Shown one piece after another: positions 8,162 to 15,824 of a DNA stretch of 32,402 bases (positions are counted from its first letter, which is position 1; the number at the start of each line of letters is the position of its first letter). The position numbers and the translations under genes are program-made. Source of the DNA: an uncultured Lachnospiraceae bacterium (GTDB taxonomy: Bacteria; Bacillota; Clostridia; Lachnospirales; Lachnospiraceae). The notes below the pieces were generated by a model. That model saw only the letters and a list, made by a program, of their open reading frames with translations, searched no databases and was not told the DNA's origin. The stretch lies in the NCBI GenBank assembly GCA_946535225.1, contig CAMNDJ010000017.1:1-32402 (forward strand), read 5' to 3'.

Positions 8162-8303
8162 GTTGCTGCAGTACGATATATTGTTCTGCGGGCACGCTCT
8201 CGCTAGGATTTTTGCGTAGCGGCACATAAGGCGCCAAAATACGTCGCCTAAGGGCCGACGCAAAAAAACTACCCGCCTGCCCAATATATCGTACTGCAGC
8301 AAC
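8162..8303. repeat. 142-base foldback element with perfect 22-base terminal inverted repeats
   Basis: The ends at 8162-8183 and 8282-8303 are perfect 22-base inverted repeats (outer sequence GTTGCTGCAGTACG). Inside are further nested arms: GCGGG/CCCGC near the ends, TTTTTGCGT (8209-8217) with ACGCAAAAA (8258-8266), GCCG/CGGC, and AGGCG/CGCCT near the centre. The whole element could therefore fold into one long rod. It fills half of the intergenic region between GH42 and galactokinase and ends 19 bases before the GH42 start codon. It may be a small non-autonomous mobile repeat or a structured leader. No target-site duplication, transposase or second copy is seen in the window. Confidence 0.75.
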
Positions 8304-8323
8304 TTACATACACTGTTGGGTCT

Positions 8324-8353
8324 ATTTTATGACATATTGATTGTTTATGGCAA
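8324..8353 (-). promoter_or_regulatory. Candidate promoter of the GH42 gene
   Basis: On the minus strand a -35 box TTGCCA (8348-8353) and a -10 box TAAAAT (8324-8329) are 18 bases apart. The start would be near 8317, to the right of the foldback element, so the whole element would be in the mRNA leader. Confidence 0.55.
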
Positions 8354-8360
8354 TAATGTA

Positions 8361-8389
8361 TGGACGAAAAATGCAAAATATTTTATATT
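8361..8389 (+). promoter_or_regulatory. galK: Candidate promoter of galactokinase
   Basis: TGGACG (8361-8366) and TATATT (8384-8389) are 17 bases apart, four and five matches to consensus. The start would be near 8396. The promoter stands back to back with that of GH42, so one regulator could serve both genes. Confidence 0.45.
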
Positions 8390-8431
8390 ATAGAGGGTAT
8401 TTTCTGAATATTGGGAAAGGTGAAGCGAACT

Positions 8432-9607
8432 ATGGCAGACTACAAGCAGATGTTACTTAAGGAATTCGGGAAGGCATTCGGAGATACGGATGGCGTGAAT
8501 GTGTATTTTGCACCCGGCAGAGTGAATCTTATCGGCGAACACACGGATTATAACGGAGGACATGTTTTCCCGTGTGCTCTTACTATAGGAACGTATGCTG
8601 CAGTAAGAAAGCGTTCGGACAGAGTACTCAGGTTCTATTCGGTGAATTTTCCGGACAGCGGCATCGTAGAGACTTCGCTCGATGATATGAGACCCAAGGC
8701 CGATGATTCGTGGACGGCTTATCCGAAGGGTGTAATATGGGCAATGCAGGGAAGAGGGCTTAACATACCGACAGGCCTTGATATGGTCGTATACGGAACG
8801 ATACCTGCCGGAAGCGGACTTTCATCTTCGGCTTCCCTTGAGGTACTCACCGGTGAAGCAATAAGGGATGTATTCGGTCTTAATGAAGTGTCAAATATCG
8901 ATCTTGCCAGGATCGGTCAGTATTCGGAGAATAACTATAACGGGATGAACTGCGGTATCATGGACCAGTTCGCCTCAGCCATGGGCAAGAAGGATAATGC
9001 CATTTTCTTAGACACTGCTACTTTACAATACGAGTACGCACCGATAGCCCTGGATGATGCCTGCATCATCATAACAAATTCCAATGTGAAGCATTCGCTT
9101 GTGGGAAGCGATTACAATACAAGGCGTTCAGAGTGCGAGGAAGCTCTCGCCGAACTCAAAAAAGTGATAGATATCAATGCTTTGGGTGATCTTGATGAGG
9201 AGACGTTTGAGGCTAATAAGGACGTCATAAGCAAAGATAACTGCAGAGCCAGAGCCAGGCACGCAGTATATGAGAACAGAAGAACGATCAAAGCCGTCGA
9301 GGCTCTGAAAAAAGGTGATGTCGCAGAATTCGGCAGGCTCATGAACGAAGCTCATACATCTATGAGTGTAGATTATGCGGCTTCGTGTCCCGAGGTTGAT
9401 ATACTGGTTGAGACTGCCTGGAAAATAGACGGAGTCCTAGGTTCCCGTATCACCGGAGGCGGATTCGGAGGCTGCTCCGTATCTATCGTTCTAAATGATG
9501 CGGTCGAGAACTTCAAAAAGACTGTTGCCGAAGAATACACCGCAAAGACCGGGCTTACCGCTGATTTCTATGTTGTTTCGATCGGCGACGGCCCGTGCAG
9601 ATTATAA
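8432..9607 (+). CDS. galK: Galactokinase
   Basis: The enzyme phosphorylates alpha-D-galactose with ATP to galactose-1-phosphate, the first Leloir step, in the cytoplasm. It is a GHMP kinase of 391 residues, the usual length. The galactokinase signature PGRVNLIGEHTDYNGG is at 28-43, the ATP-binding glycine/serine loop PAGSGLSSSASLEV at 125-138, and the third GHMP motif SRITGGGFGGCSVS near 340. The ATG at 8432 is preferred over an in-frame TTG at 8411 because an AAAGGTG ribosome site lies between them, nine bases before the ATG. It is divergent from the GH42 gene, which supplies its substrate. No galT or galE is in the window. Confidence 0.97.
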   Translation: MADYKQMLLKEFGKAFGDTDGVNVYFAPGRVNLIGEHTDYNGGHVFPCALTIGTYAAVRKRSDRVLRFYSVNFPDSGIVETSLDDMRPKADDSWTAYPKGVIWAMQGRGLNIPTGLDMVVYGTIPAGSGLSSSASLEVLTGEAIRDVFGLNEVSNIDLARIGQYSENNYNGMNCGIMDQFASAMGKKDNAIFLDTATLQYEYAPIALDDACIIITNSNVKHSLVGSDYNTRRSECEEALAELKKVIDINALGDLDEETFEANKDVISKDNCRARARHAVYENRRTIKAVEALKKGDVAEFGRLMNEAHTSMSVDYAASCPEVDILVETAWKIDGVLGSRITGGGFGGCSVSIVLNDAVENFKKTVAEEYTAKTGLTADFYVVSIGDGPCRL

Positions 9608-9634
9608 CAGTTTTATATAGGTTGCCAATATGAT

Positions 9635-9670
9635 AAATACGCTCACATGATGCTTCATGTGAGCGTATTT
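9635..9670. terminator. Bidirectional terminator between galK and recO
   Basis: A perfect 16-base-pair stem (9635-9650 with 9655-9670) closes a four-base loop tgct. It is flanked by A/T-rich ends on both sides (ATTTAATAT rightward, ATTTATCAT leftward). The right arm overlaps the last codons and the stop of recO. Confidence 0.7.
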
Positions 9671-10305
9671 AATATCTCAAGACTCTTAAACGGATAATTC
9701 ATGGTCTGCCTGCAGGTATCTGAGGCTATCTCCTCAAGTTGTGCAAGTATTTCCGGCTTGACCGTAAATGTATACAGTTTGGAAGTGTCGCTGCCGACGA
9801 TATGATCGATCGCATACAGAGTGGCATCCTTATATGCCGCATTATCTCTTGGTCCCGGGAACTCCCCGTTAATGACTGTCGATTTGATCTCGTAGATGAC
9901 TCTTATAAGTCTGTTATCTATACCCGGGTGCATGAGCGCCCTTAAGCTCTGGTATAAGAGCTTTAGCATCTCCTTCTCATCATTATTCTCTCTCGTATAA
10001 TAATCAGCGATCTCGAGCATATACATGCCGTAGTATGCCGCTTCATAGTCGGTTCGCAGTTCATCAAAGTAATTGACTACCTGCACATCATTCAGTGAGT
10101 AGGAGTTTTTTCCCTCATAGAGTTTAAATTCGGCAAAGACAAAAGGATTGGTCCCTGCCACGAACCGACTGTTGGGCTTTCTGGCTCCTCTTGCAAAGGC
10201 GCTTATCTTGCCGCGACTGTCCGTCAGGATCACGATACGTCTGTCATAATCTCCTATCGGTTCGCTCTTAAGGATCATTCCTTTTAATTCAACATAATCC
10301 TGCAT
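9655..10305 (-). CDS. recO: DNA repair protein RecO, short form without zinc cysteines
   Basis: RecO loads RecA onto SSB-coated single-stranded DNA with RecR in gap and break repair. The N-terminal OB fold is clear (KGMILKSEPIGDYDRRIVILTDSRGKISAFARGARK, split about residue 8-43), followed by the helical C-terminal domain (LRTDYEAAYYGMYMLEIADYY near 83-103). At 216 residues it is shorter than the usual 240-260. The cysteine-rich zinc segment found in many Firmicute RecO proteins is absent: only one Cys remains, near residue 198. The start lies five bases after the phosphate-symporter stop with no strong ribosome site, suggesting coupled translation. Upstream recO context with era fits the common backbone, here separated. 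Confidence 0.9.
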   Translation of the reverse strand: MQDYVELKGMILKSEPIGDYDRRIVILTDSRGKISAFARGARKPNSRFVAGTNPFVFAEFKLYEGKNSYSLNDVQVVNYFDELRTDYEAAYYGMYMLEIADYYTRENNDEKEMLKLLYQSLRALMHPGIDNRLIRVIYEIKSTVINGEFPGPRDNAAYKDATLYAIDHIVGSDTSKLYTFTVKPEILAQLEEIASDTCRQTMNYPFKSLEILNTLT

Positions 10306-10310
10306 ATATG

Positions 10311-12122
10311 CTATTCTTCGATCTGTGCCTCAACTTTTTCGAGCATACCGTAATAATTCGCATGCGCCTTCTCATAAGCTTCATTAAACTTGGTATTCTC
10401 ACCCTGGTGCAGGTCCTTTATATAGGAGTGCGGCAGATTTGCCTTCTCCGGGCGTATCCTGGCGATCACTGCCACACCGACATGCGAGCAGGCATCCGAC
10501 ATCTGCTCTATATTGGTCAGCACATTAAGAAAACTTATTCCTGCTCTTATCGTACACTTGCCGTCACGAAGTCTCGCCAGATGATTATCGTGAAGTGTAT
10601 TGATAAGGTCGTCCATAACCTCTTCAAGCGGCTCAATATGATAAGCCGCCTCTATATTACGCTTGATGAATGTAAGCTTCGCATAGTCCAGTATCGTATC
10701 CAGAAGATCTCTGACCACCTTAAGCTCGCTTAGGGCACTTCCCGAGAATCCCACACCTTCCTTTTGCATCTCGCGCGCCGTGATGGCGATATTGTCCGCA
10801 TAGTCACCCAGATGCTCGAATTCCGTTACCATCTTGTGGTATTGTTCAAAGATCCTTATATGAAGATCCTCATGTATGTGCGGCGATAACTGAACCAGAT
10901 AATTGTCCACTCTGTCAGTCAGCATGTCTATGTTCTTCTCTTCCGCCACGATCTCATCTACAAGCGAATCGTCATACCTCTCGATGACATCAAGTGCCTT
11001 ATTGATATTGACTACAGCTGCATCGAACATGGCACTGAGCGCATTGTAACAACTTTTGAAAGCCAGCGCCGGAGTCGAGAAGAATACCGGGTTAAGAGCT
11101 GTAACGATATCCGTATATTTTCCCTTGGGTTCCTCTGCATCCACGATGATGCGGCGGCTGCCCTTGACGAACAGATTGCCGAAAGGAAGCAGCAGCACGG
11201 CACAGCTTAAGTTGAATATCGAGTTGGCATTGGCTATGGTACCCGGCGTCATATGCATATTCCACAGGCCATTTAATAATCCCAACCTGTGAGTAAGCGT
11301 TACGACGACTATGACAAGCAAAGTCTTACTTAAGTTATATATGATATTGACAAGTCCCACTCTCTTAGAATCATTCTTCGCTCCGATCGAGCAGACGATA
11401 GCCGTAGTGACACAGTCTCCGAGATATATTCCGACGATCACGATGTATACAGTCTTAAAAGGGATGTCACCTGCCATAGAGAAAGCCTGTAATATACCTA
11501 TGGTCGCGGACGAACTCTGCAGTATAAATGCTACGGAAGCGCCTATCACATATCCGAGGAAGGGATTGTCTCCCATATGTTCGAACAGTCCCGTAAGCAG
11601 ACCGCCTTCTAAAAGGCCGCTTACGGATGCGGTCATGTTCATAAGTCCCACGAACAGTATTCCGAATCCCATCGATATATTACCGAGGTTGTCGGAACGC
11701 TTAAATTTGCAGAACATTATGAGGATTATGCCTAAGATCAGCGCAAGGGGTGCAAGCGTCGATGGTTGAAAGAACTTAAGAACAGGGGATGACCCCTCTC
11801 CTATATCAAGAAGTCTGATGATCTGACCGGTGATAGTGGTACCGACATTGGCACCTATTATGATACCGAGCGACTGTTCAAGGCTCAATATTCCTGCGGC
11901 AACAAGGCCGGAAGTTATGACTATCGTAGCCGTCGACGATTGAATAACAGCCGCTATCGCAAGTCCCAGCAGGAATGCTTTGACCGGATTATTGGTAACC
12001 CTCTCCATTATGACCTTAAGAGTTCCGGACGAGCCTTCCTTAAGGCTTCCGCTCATAAGTCTCATTCCGTAAAGGAACATTGCCAATCCGCCGAAGAGCG
12101 AGATTATATTAAAGACTATCAT
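10311..12122 (-). CDS. Na+/phosphate symporter family protein with PhoU-like C-terminal domain
   Basis: This membrane protein belongs to the Na/Pi cotransporter II-related family (NptA/YjbB-like), which moves phosphate with sodium. The N-terminal ~330 residues hold two related membrane repeats, each with the family signature: QSSTATIVITSGL at 61-73 and QSSSATIGILQAF at 202-214. Residues about 350-570 form a cytoplasmic PhoU-like helical domain. At 603 residues the length is typical. The ATG at 12122 has a GGAGGT site eight bases upstream. It is five bases upstream of recO on the same strand. I saw no clear phosphate-regulator box or good promoter in the 182 bases shared with the divergent YuiD-like gene. 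Confidence 0.93.
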   Translation of the reverse strand: MIVFNIISLFGGLAMFLYGMRLMSGSLKEGSSGTLKVIMERVTNNPVKAFLLGLAIAAVIQSSTATIVITSGLVAAGILSLEQSLGIIIGANVGTTITGQIIRLLDIGEGSSPVLKFFQPSTLAPLALILGIILIMFCKFKRSDNLGNISMGFGILFVGLMNMTASVSGLLEGGLLTGLFEHMGDNPFLGYVIGASVAFILQSSSATIGILQAFSMAGDIPFKTVYIVIVGIYLGDCVTTAIVCSIGAKNDSKRVGLVNIIYNLSKTLLVIVVVTLTHRLGLLNGLWNMHMTPGTIANANSIFNLSCAVLLLPFGNLFVKGSRRIIVDAEEPKGKYTDIVTALNPVFFSTPALAFKSCYNALSAMFDAAVVNINKALDVIERYDDSLVDEIVAEEKNIDMLTDRVDNYLVQLSPHIHEDLHIRIFEQYHKMVTEFEHLGDYADNIAITAREMQKEGVGFSGSALSELKVVRDLLDTILDYAKLTFIKRNIEAAYHIEPLEEVMDDLINTLHDNHLARLRDGKCTIRAGISFLNVLTNIEQMSDACSHVGVAVIARIRPEKANLPHSYIKDLHQGENTKFNEAYEKAHANYYGMLEKVEAQIEE

Positions 12123-12242
12123 GATACCTCCAAACCGGTAAGATATATTGACGGTAGATCATACCGACAGCGCAAAAGATCTGCCTTTTATCGGAACCAA
12201 TCTAATAATACACAAATTCATGAATCAATACCATTATCAGAT

Positions 12243-12271
12243 TTGCCAATATTGGGACCGTACATTATAAT
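12243..12271 (+). promoter_or_regulatory. Promoter of the YuiD-like gene
   Basis: TTGCCA (12243-12248) and a perfect TATAAT (12266-12271) are 17 bases apart. The start near 12278 leaves a leader of about 27 bases with an AAGAGGA ribosome site. Confidence 0.75.
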
Positions 12272-12304
12272 ATCAATGTTAAGAAATAACAAAAAGAGGA
12301 TCCC

Positions 12305-12772
12305 ATGGAATATTTTACCGAACTCATACACAATTATGTATTGATGGCTGCAGCCATCAGCTGGCTCGCAGCACAGATAGTCAAGACTTTCATCGATCTG
12401 CTCATTAACAAAGAGCTCAACCTCGAGAGACTTGTCGGCAGCGGCGGTATGCCGAGCTGCCATTCCGCTACGGTATGCGCTCTTGCGGTCGCTTCGGCTC
12501 TTGAGTACGGTCTCGGTTCGGGTATATTCGCAGTCGCGGCCATTTTTGCCATAATAGTCATGTATGACGCAAGAGGAGTCCGTCGCGAGACAGGTACTCA
12601 GGCTGTCATCATCAATCAGATCATGGATTATTTCAGCAGCGAACATCCGGATAAGATCAAGTTCACACAGGAGAATCTAAAGGAGCTTATCGGACATACA
12701 CCGCTTCAGGTACTCATCGGTGCTCTGTTCGGTATCGCGATGGGCTTTGCCACATATCCCCTGTTCCACTAG
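12305..12772 (+). CDS. Divergent PAP2 (YuiD/DUF212) family membrane protein
   Basis: This 155-residue protein belongs to the DUF212 family, distantly related to PAP2 phosphatases and vanadium haloperoxidases. The family motif GGMPSCHSATVCALA (about 47-61) and the later YDARGVRRETGTQA (near 91-104) are both present, and they correspond to the family's phosphate-binding-like residues. Three to four hydrophobic segments (about 12-36, 56-90 and 132-150) suggest a membrane location. No substrate is established; a lipid or polyprenyl phosphate is a guess. The ATG follows an AAGAGGAT site. It ends only ten bases before the convergent yitT gene and has its own good promoter. Confidence 0.9.
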   Translation: MEYFTELIHNYVLMAAAISWLAAQIVKTFIDLLINKELNLERLVGSGGMPSCHSATVCALAVASALEYGLGSGIFAVAAIFAIIVMYDARGVRRETGTQAVIINQIMDYFSSEHPDKIKFTQENLKELIGHTPLQVLIGALFGIAMGFATYPLFH

Positions 12773-12782
12773 GACTTAACCG

Positions 12783-13655
12783 TCACTGTGATGCTGATGC
12801 GATCTCCTCTTCCATACCCGATTTCTTGATATGTTTGCCGATTATCTCGGACACATCGCTGATGGCGATGAAGGCCGAGGTATCCAGATTATCTATTATC
12901 TCCCTGAGTTCCATTATCTCGAATCTCGTAAGCACGCAGTATAATACGACTTTCTTGCCGCTCACGAGTCCCTCACCTTCCATTATCGTAACGGTACGCC
13001 CGAGTTTCTCATATATCTGCCTTGAGATGTCGTCTGCGTGATCCGTGATTATCATAGCCGCCTTGGCCTGGTTGATGCCGGTCTCGACGATGTCTAAGAT
13101 CTTGGATGTGATGAAATACGTGAGCAGACTGTACATCGCTCTCTCGAATCCGAACAGCAATCCGGCAACCGTATAAATGATTATGTTGAATATCAGGACG
13201 ATCTGTCCGACAGGAAGCTTGAATTTCCTGTTAAGAAGGATGGCCACCGTCTCGGTACCGTCCAAGCAGCCGCCGAACTTGATGACAAGTCCCACACCAA
13301 TGCCTAACAGCACACCGCCGAAGGATACCGCCAAAAGATACTCCGATGTGGCATTGCCAAGTTTTGCGAAGAAATCAAGCGCCCACGAGAATATGAACAT
13401 GGCCGTCGCCGACTTGATGATGAACTTCCTGCCAAGCGACCTCATTCCGATAAGCAGAAAAGGTATGTTGAAGATTATCGTCAACATCGAGAGTCTGAGC
13501 CCCGTGAGAGTACTCACGATAATACTGATTCCGACTATACCGCCGTCAAGTATCGTACACGGCACGAGGAATTCTTCAATCGCAAATGCCGCGATGATCG
13601 CTCCCACTGCCATACCCAGATATTCCAATATCGCCTTGGCTGCCTTAGTCTTCAT
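12783..13655 (-). CDS. YitT family membrane protein (DUF161 + DUF2179)
   Basis: This is a 290-residue YitT-family protein with about five membrane helices in residues 10-175 (including the family segment LVPCTILDGGIVGISIIVS at 30-48 and the glycine-rich VIKFGGCLDGTETVAILLNRK near 134-154) and a C-terminal cytosolic DUF2179 domain (about 215-280, YEKLGRTVTIMEGEGLVSGK). Transport or export is suspected for the family, but the substrate is not known to me. Its ATG overlaps the era stop in an ATGA, a sign of translational coupling, with a GAAGGA ribosome site inside era. Confidence 0.93.
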   Translation of the reverse strand: MKTKAAKAILEYLGMAVGAIIAAFAIEEFLVPCTILDGGIVGISIIVSTLTGLRLSMLTIIFNIPFLLIGMRSLGRKFIIKSATAMFIFSWALDFFAKLGNATSEYLLAVSFGGVLLGIGVGLVIKFGGCLDGTETVAILLNRKFKLPVGQIVLIFNIIIYTVAGLLFGFERAMYSLLTYFITSKILDIVETGINQAKAAMIITDHADDISRQIYEKLGRTVTIMEGEGLVSGKKVVLYCVLTRFEIMELREIIDNLDTSAFIAISDVSEIIGKHIKKSGMEEEIASASQ

Positions 13656-14575
13656 TCGTCTATATCCTTCTTGTCATATCCGTAGTTTTTCATGAGCAGA
13701 TCCGACTCTCTCCAATCCTTACGCACCTTGACCCACAGTTCCAGATATACCTTGCATTCGAGCATATCCTCTATATCCGGTCTTGCGAGCGAACCGATCT
13801 TTTTGAGCATAGAGCCGTTCTTGCCTATGATTATGGCCTTGTGGCTATCCTTTTCGCATACAATAGTAGCTGTTATTTTACAAAGCTTAGGCCCCTCTTC
13901 GAAGCTTTCTATAACCACAGCCACACCGTGCGGGATCTCATCCTTTAGTGACCACAGTGCCTTCTCTCTTATGAGTTCCGCAACGATCTGCCTGACAGGC
14001 TGATCCGTTATCACATCCTCCTCATAATAAGGCGCCCCTTCGGGCATGTATTTAAAAAGTGTGTCAACTAACTCTTTTACGCCCTCTCCGGTCTTGGCTG
14101 ACACCGGGACGATCTCGTCAAAATCACACGCCTTACGGTAGCATTCTATGACTTCGAGTACCTGAGCCTTATTCTTAAGTGTATCGATCTTGTTGATCAC
14201 AAGTATCTTTGGCAGTCCTGCGGCCTTATTTATAGTCTCGATGATAGACTGTTCTCCCGCACCTATGAACGTAGTCGGTTCAACTATCCACATAACGGCA
14301 TCCACGTCTACTATGGATTTGCGTGCTACGCTCACCATATAGTCACCGAGCTTATTCTTGGCCTTGTGTATCCCCGGTGTGTCCGTGAAGACGATCTGTC
14401 CGCGTTCCTCCGTATATACGGTCCTTATCCTGTTGCGCGTAGTCTGCGGCTTATCCGATGTAATGGCTATCTTCTGACCTATGATATGATTCATAAGAGT
14501 GGATTTGCCCACATTAGGTCTTCCTATAATGCTGACGAAGCCCGCAAGGGCTCCGTCATTTCTTATCTTATCCAT
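13652..14575 (-). CDS. era: GTPase Era
   Basis: Era is an essential GTPase that binds the 3' end of 16S rRNA and helps mature the 30S subunit at the membrane-cytosol interface. The G domain has G1 GRPNVGKST (18-26), G3 DTPGIH near 66, G4 NKID near 126 and G5 SAKTGEG near 157. The KH RNA-binding domain follows, with KAIIIGKNGSMLKKIGSLAR near 240. At 307 residues it is of normal length. It starts ten bases after the DUF4349 gene and overlaps yitT by four bases, so the three form one transcript. The ribosome site is weak, so coupling to the upstream gene is likely. Confidence 0.97.
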   Translation of the reverse strand: MDKIRNDGALAGFVSIIGRPNVGKSTLMNHIIGQKIAITSDKPQTTRNRIRTVYTEERGQIVFTDTPGIHKAKNKLGDYMVSVARKSIVDVDAVMWIVEPTTFIGAGEQSIIETINKAAGLPKILVINKIDTLKNKAQVLEVIECYRKACDFDEIVPVSAKTGEGVKELVDTLFKYMPEGAPYYEEDVITDQPVRQIVAELIREKALWSLKDEIPHGVAVVIESFEEGPKLCKITATIVCEKDSHKAIIIGKNGSMLKKIGSLARPDIEDMLECKVYLELWVKVRKDWRESDLLMKNYGYDKKDIDE

Positions 14576-14585
14576 TTATTCTTTA

Positions 14586-15665
14586 TCAGTCCTTCTTATC
14601 AGGCTTGCTCACATACAGAGCTCCTCCGTCAGGAGTCTTTCCTGCCTCTCTGTTAGCAGCCGCCTCCGCTTCTCTCTTAAGCCTTGCTTCCTTATATACC
14701 TCTCTCTTTGCAGCATTTTTCTTGTTGACTATCTTGATCACAACAAGCACGATGACTGCAACTATCGCTAACAATACGATATAAGGCAGATGTACCACTA
14801 CCCATATTCCGAATTCTCTGAATCCGATGCCGATGCTCGTAAGGCTGTCCATAAAGCCTTCCTTCATCCTCTCAACGGGAGTGAGTTCTTCTTCCTCAAC
14901 AACAGGTGTATAGTCGATGACTTCCTGTATACTTATGTTTAACGTACTGTAATCAACTTTATTGTCATAAGTACGCAGCTGACTCTCCATGCTGTCGATC
15001 TGGTACTTAACACTCGTGATCCTGTCTTCAAGCGAGATTATCTCTTCTACTGTCTCGGCCTGATCTAAGAATTCCATGAGCCTGTTCTGCTCTTCGATGA
15101 GCATCTTCTTATGACTCTCCATATCGACATAATCAAGGGTCACATCGGTAACAGACTCGGATCTGTAGGTTATATTGGCGGTAGTGCCGATGGTATTGAT
15201 GAACTCATCAACCTTAGCCGAAGGGATCCTGACTGTAAGATCGGCGCTCTTACTGGTACGATAGCTCGAATATACGCTTCCGTAATTGCCGTTCATGCTC
15301 TCGATATAACCGCCGAGTTCCTTGATCTTATTATCAAGGTTGACTAACATCTCATCAAATTCCTTGGTCTCTACGCTTAAGCTTGCAGTTCTTATGAGCT
15401 TACGATTGCTGGTCGTGGCATTCTCCGTAGTCTTGGTCGCATCTGCAGAGCCCGCACCGGCCTCGTCATACATCGCCATCTCAGCATCATCATATGACTC
15501 TGCAGCAGCCATAGGCTCATCATAATATGCACCCGTATCTGCCGCTGCGTTCTTATAGCTTCCCGAAGAAGCTGATGACGAACCGCAGGCACATAATGCT
15601 GTCGAGAGCACCGCACATGCTAATATTCCTGTTATACTTCTTCTTACGTTTTTCATTCTCCTCAT
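14586..15665 (-). CDS. DUF4349 lipoprotein
   Basis: This 359-residue protein is a DUF4349 family member. It has a signal peptide with lipobox LCAC, a low-complexity Ser/Ala/Asp stretch (about 30-80), and a DUF4349 core starting near RKLIRTASLSVETKEFDEM. A coiled coil follows (HKKMLIEEQNRLMEFLDQ and onward), and a C-terminal transmembrane helix (PYIVLLAIVAVIVLVVIKIV) precedes a basic cytoplasmic tail. It would be fixed to the membrane at both ends. An ATG at 15698 also opens this frame, but it has no ribosome site. The ATG at 15665 has AAGGAG nine bases upstream and leaves a normal signal peptide, so I chose it. Function is unknown. Confidence 0.88.
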   Translation of the reverse strand: MRRMKNVRRSITGILACAVLSTALCACGSSSASSGSYKNAAADTGAYYDEPMAAAESYDDAEMAMYDEAGAGSADATKTTENATTSNRKLIRTASLSVETKEFDEMLVNLDNKIKELGGYIESMNGNYGSVYSSYRTSKSADLTVRIPSAKVDEFINTIGTTANITYRSESVTDVTLDYVDMESHKKMLIEEQNRLMEFLDQAETVEEIISLEDRITSVKYQIDSMESQLRTYDNKVDYSTLNISIQEVIDYTPVVEEEELTPVERMKEGFMDSLTSIGIGFREFGIWVVVHLPYIVLLAIVAVIVLVVIKIVNKKNAAKREVYKEARLKREAEAAANREAGKTPDGGALYVSKPDKKD

Positions 15666-15767
15666 TTTTTTACTCTCCTTATCGTCAAAATTATCCATCG
15701 GTTTTGTCCCGACATATAATATACGATCCCACTCAAAGTTTTTTATGGAGTTTTTTTCAAAATCTGT

Positions 15768-15808
15768 ACCGTTTTATTTATATGAGCATTCATATAAACA
15801 AAACCGGT
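15768..15808 (-). terminator. Hairpin after the M16C protease gene, probable terminator
   Basis: On the minus strand an 18-base-pair stem with one bulged base (15768-15785 with 15790-15808) closes a four-base loop. One pair (15776/15799) is G-U only in the minus-strand RNA. It starts 16 bases after the protease stop. The 3' flank is A/T-rich but has no clean U run, so the strength is uncertain. Confidence 0.5.
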
Positions 15809-15824
15809 TGGTTAAAACGCAGTT

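Noticed and set aside
8152..8313. Target-site duplication flanking the foldback element
   Set aside because: The flanks (GATGG on the left, TTACA on the right) do not match, so transposition is not proven from this copy.
8411..8431. TTG start for galactokinase giving seven extra residues
   Set aside because: The AAAGGTG ribosome site lies inside this extension, and the ATG at 8432 matches the usual N-terminus.
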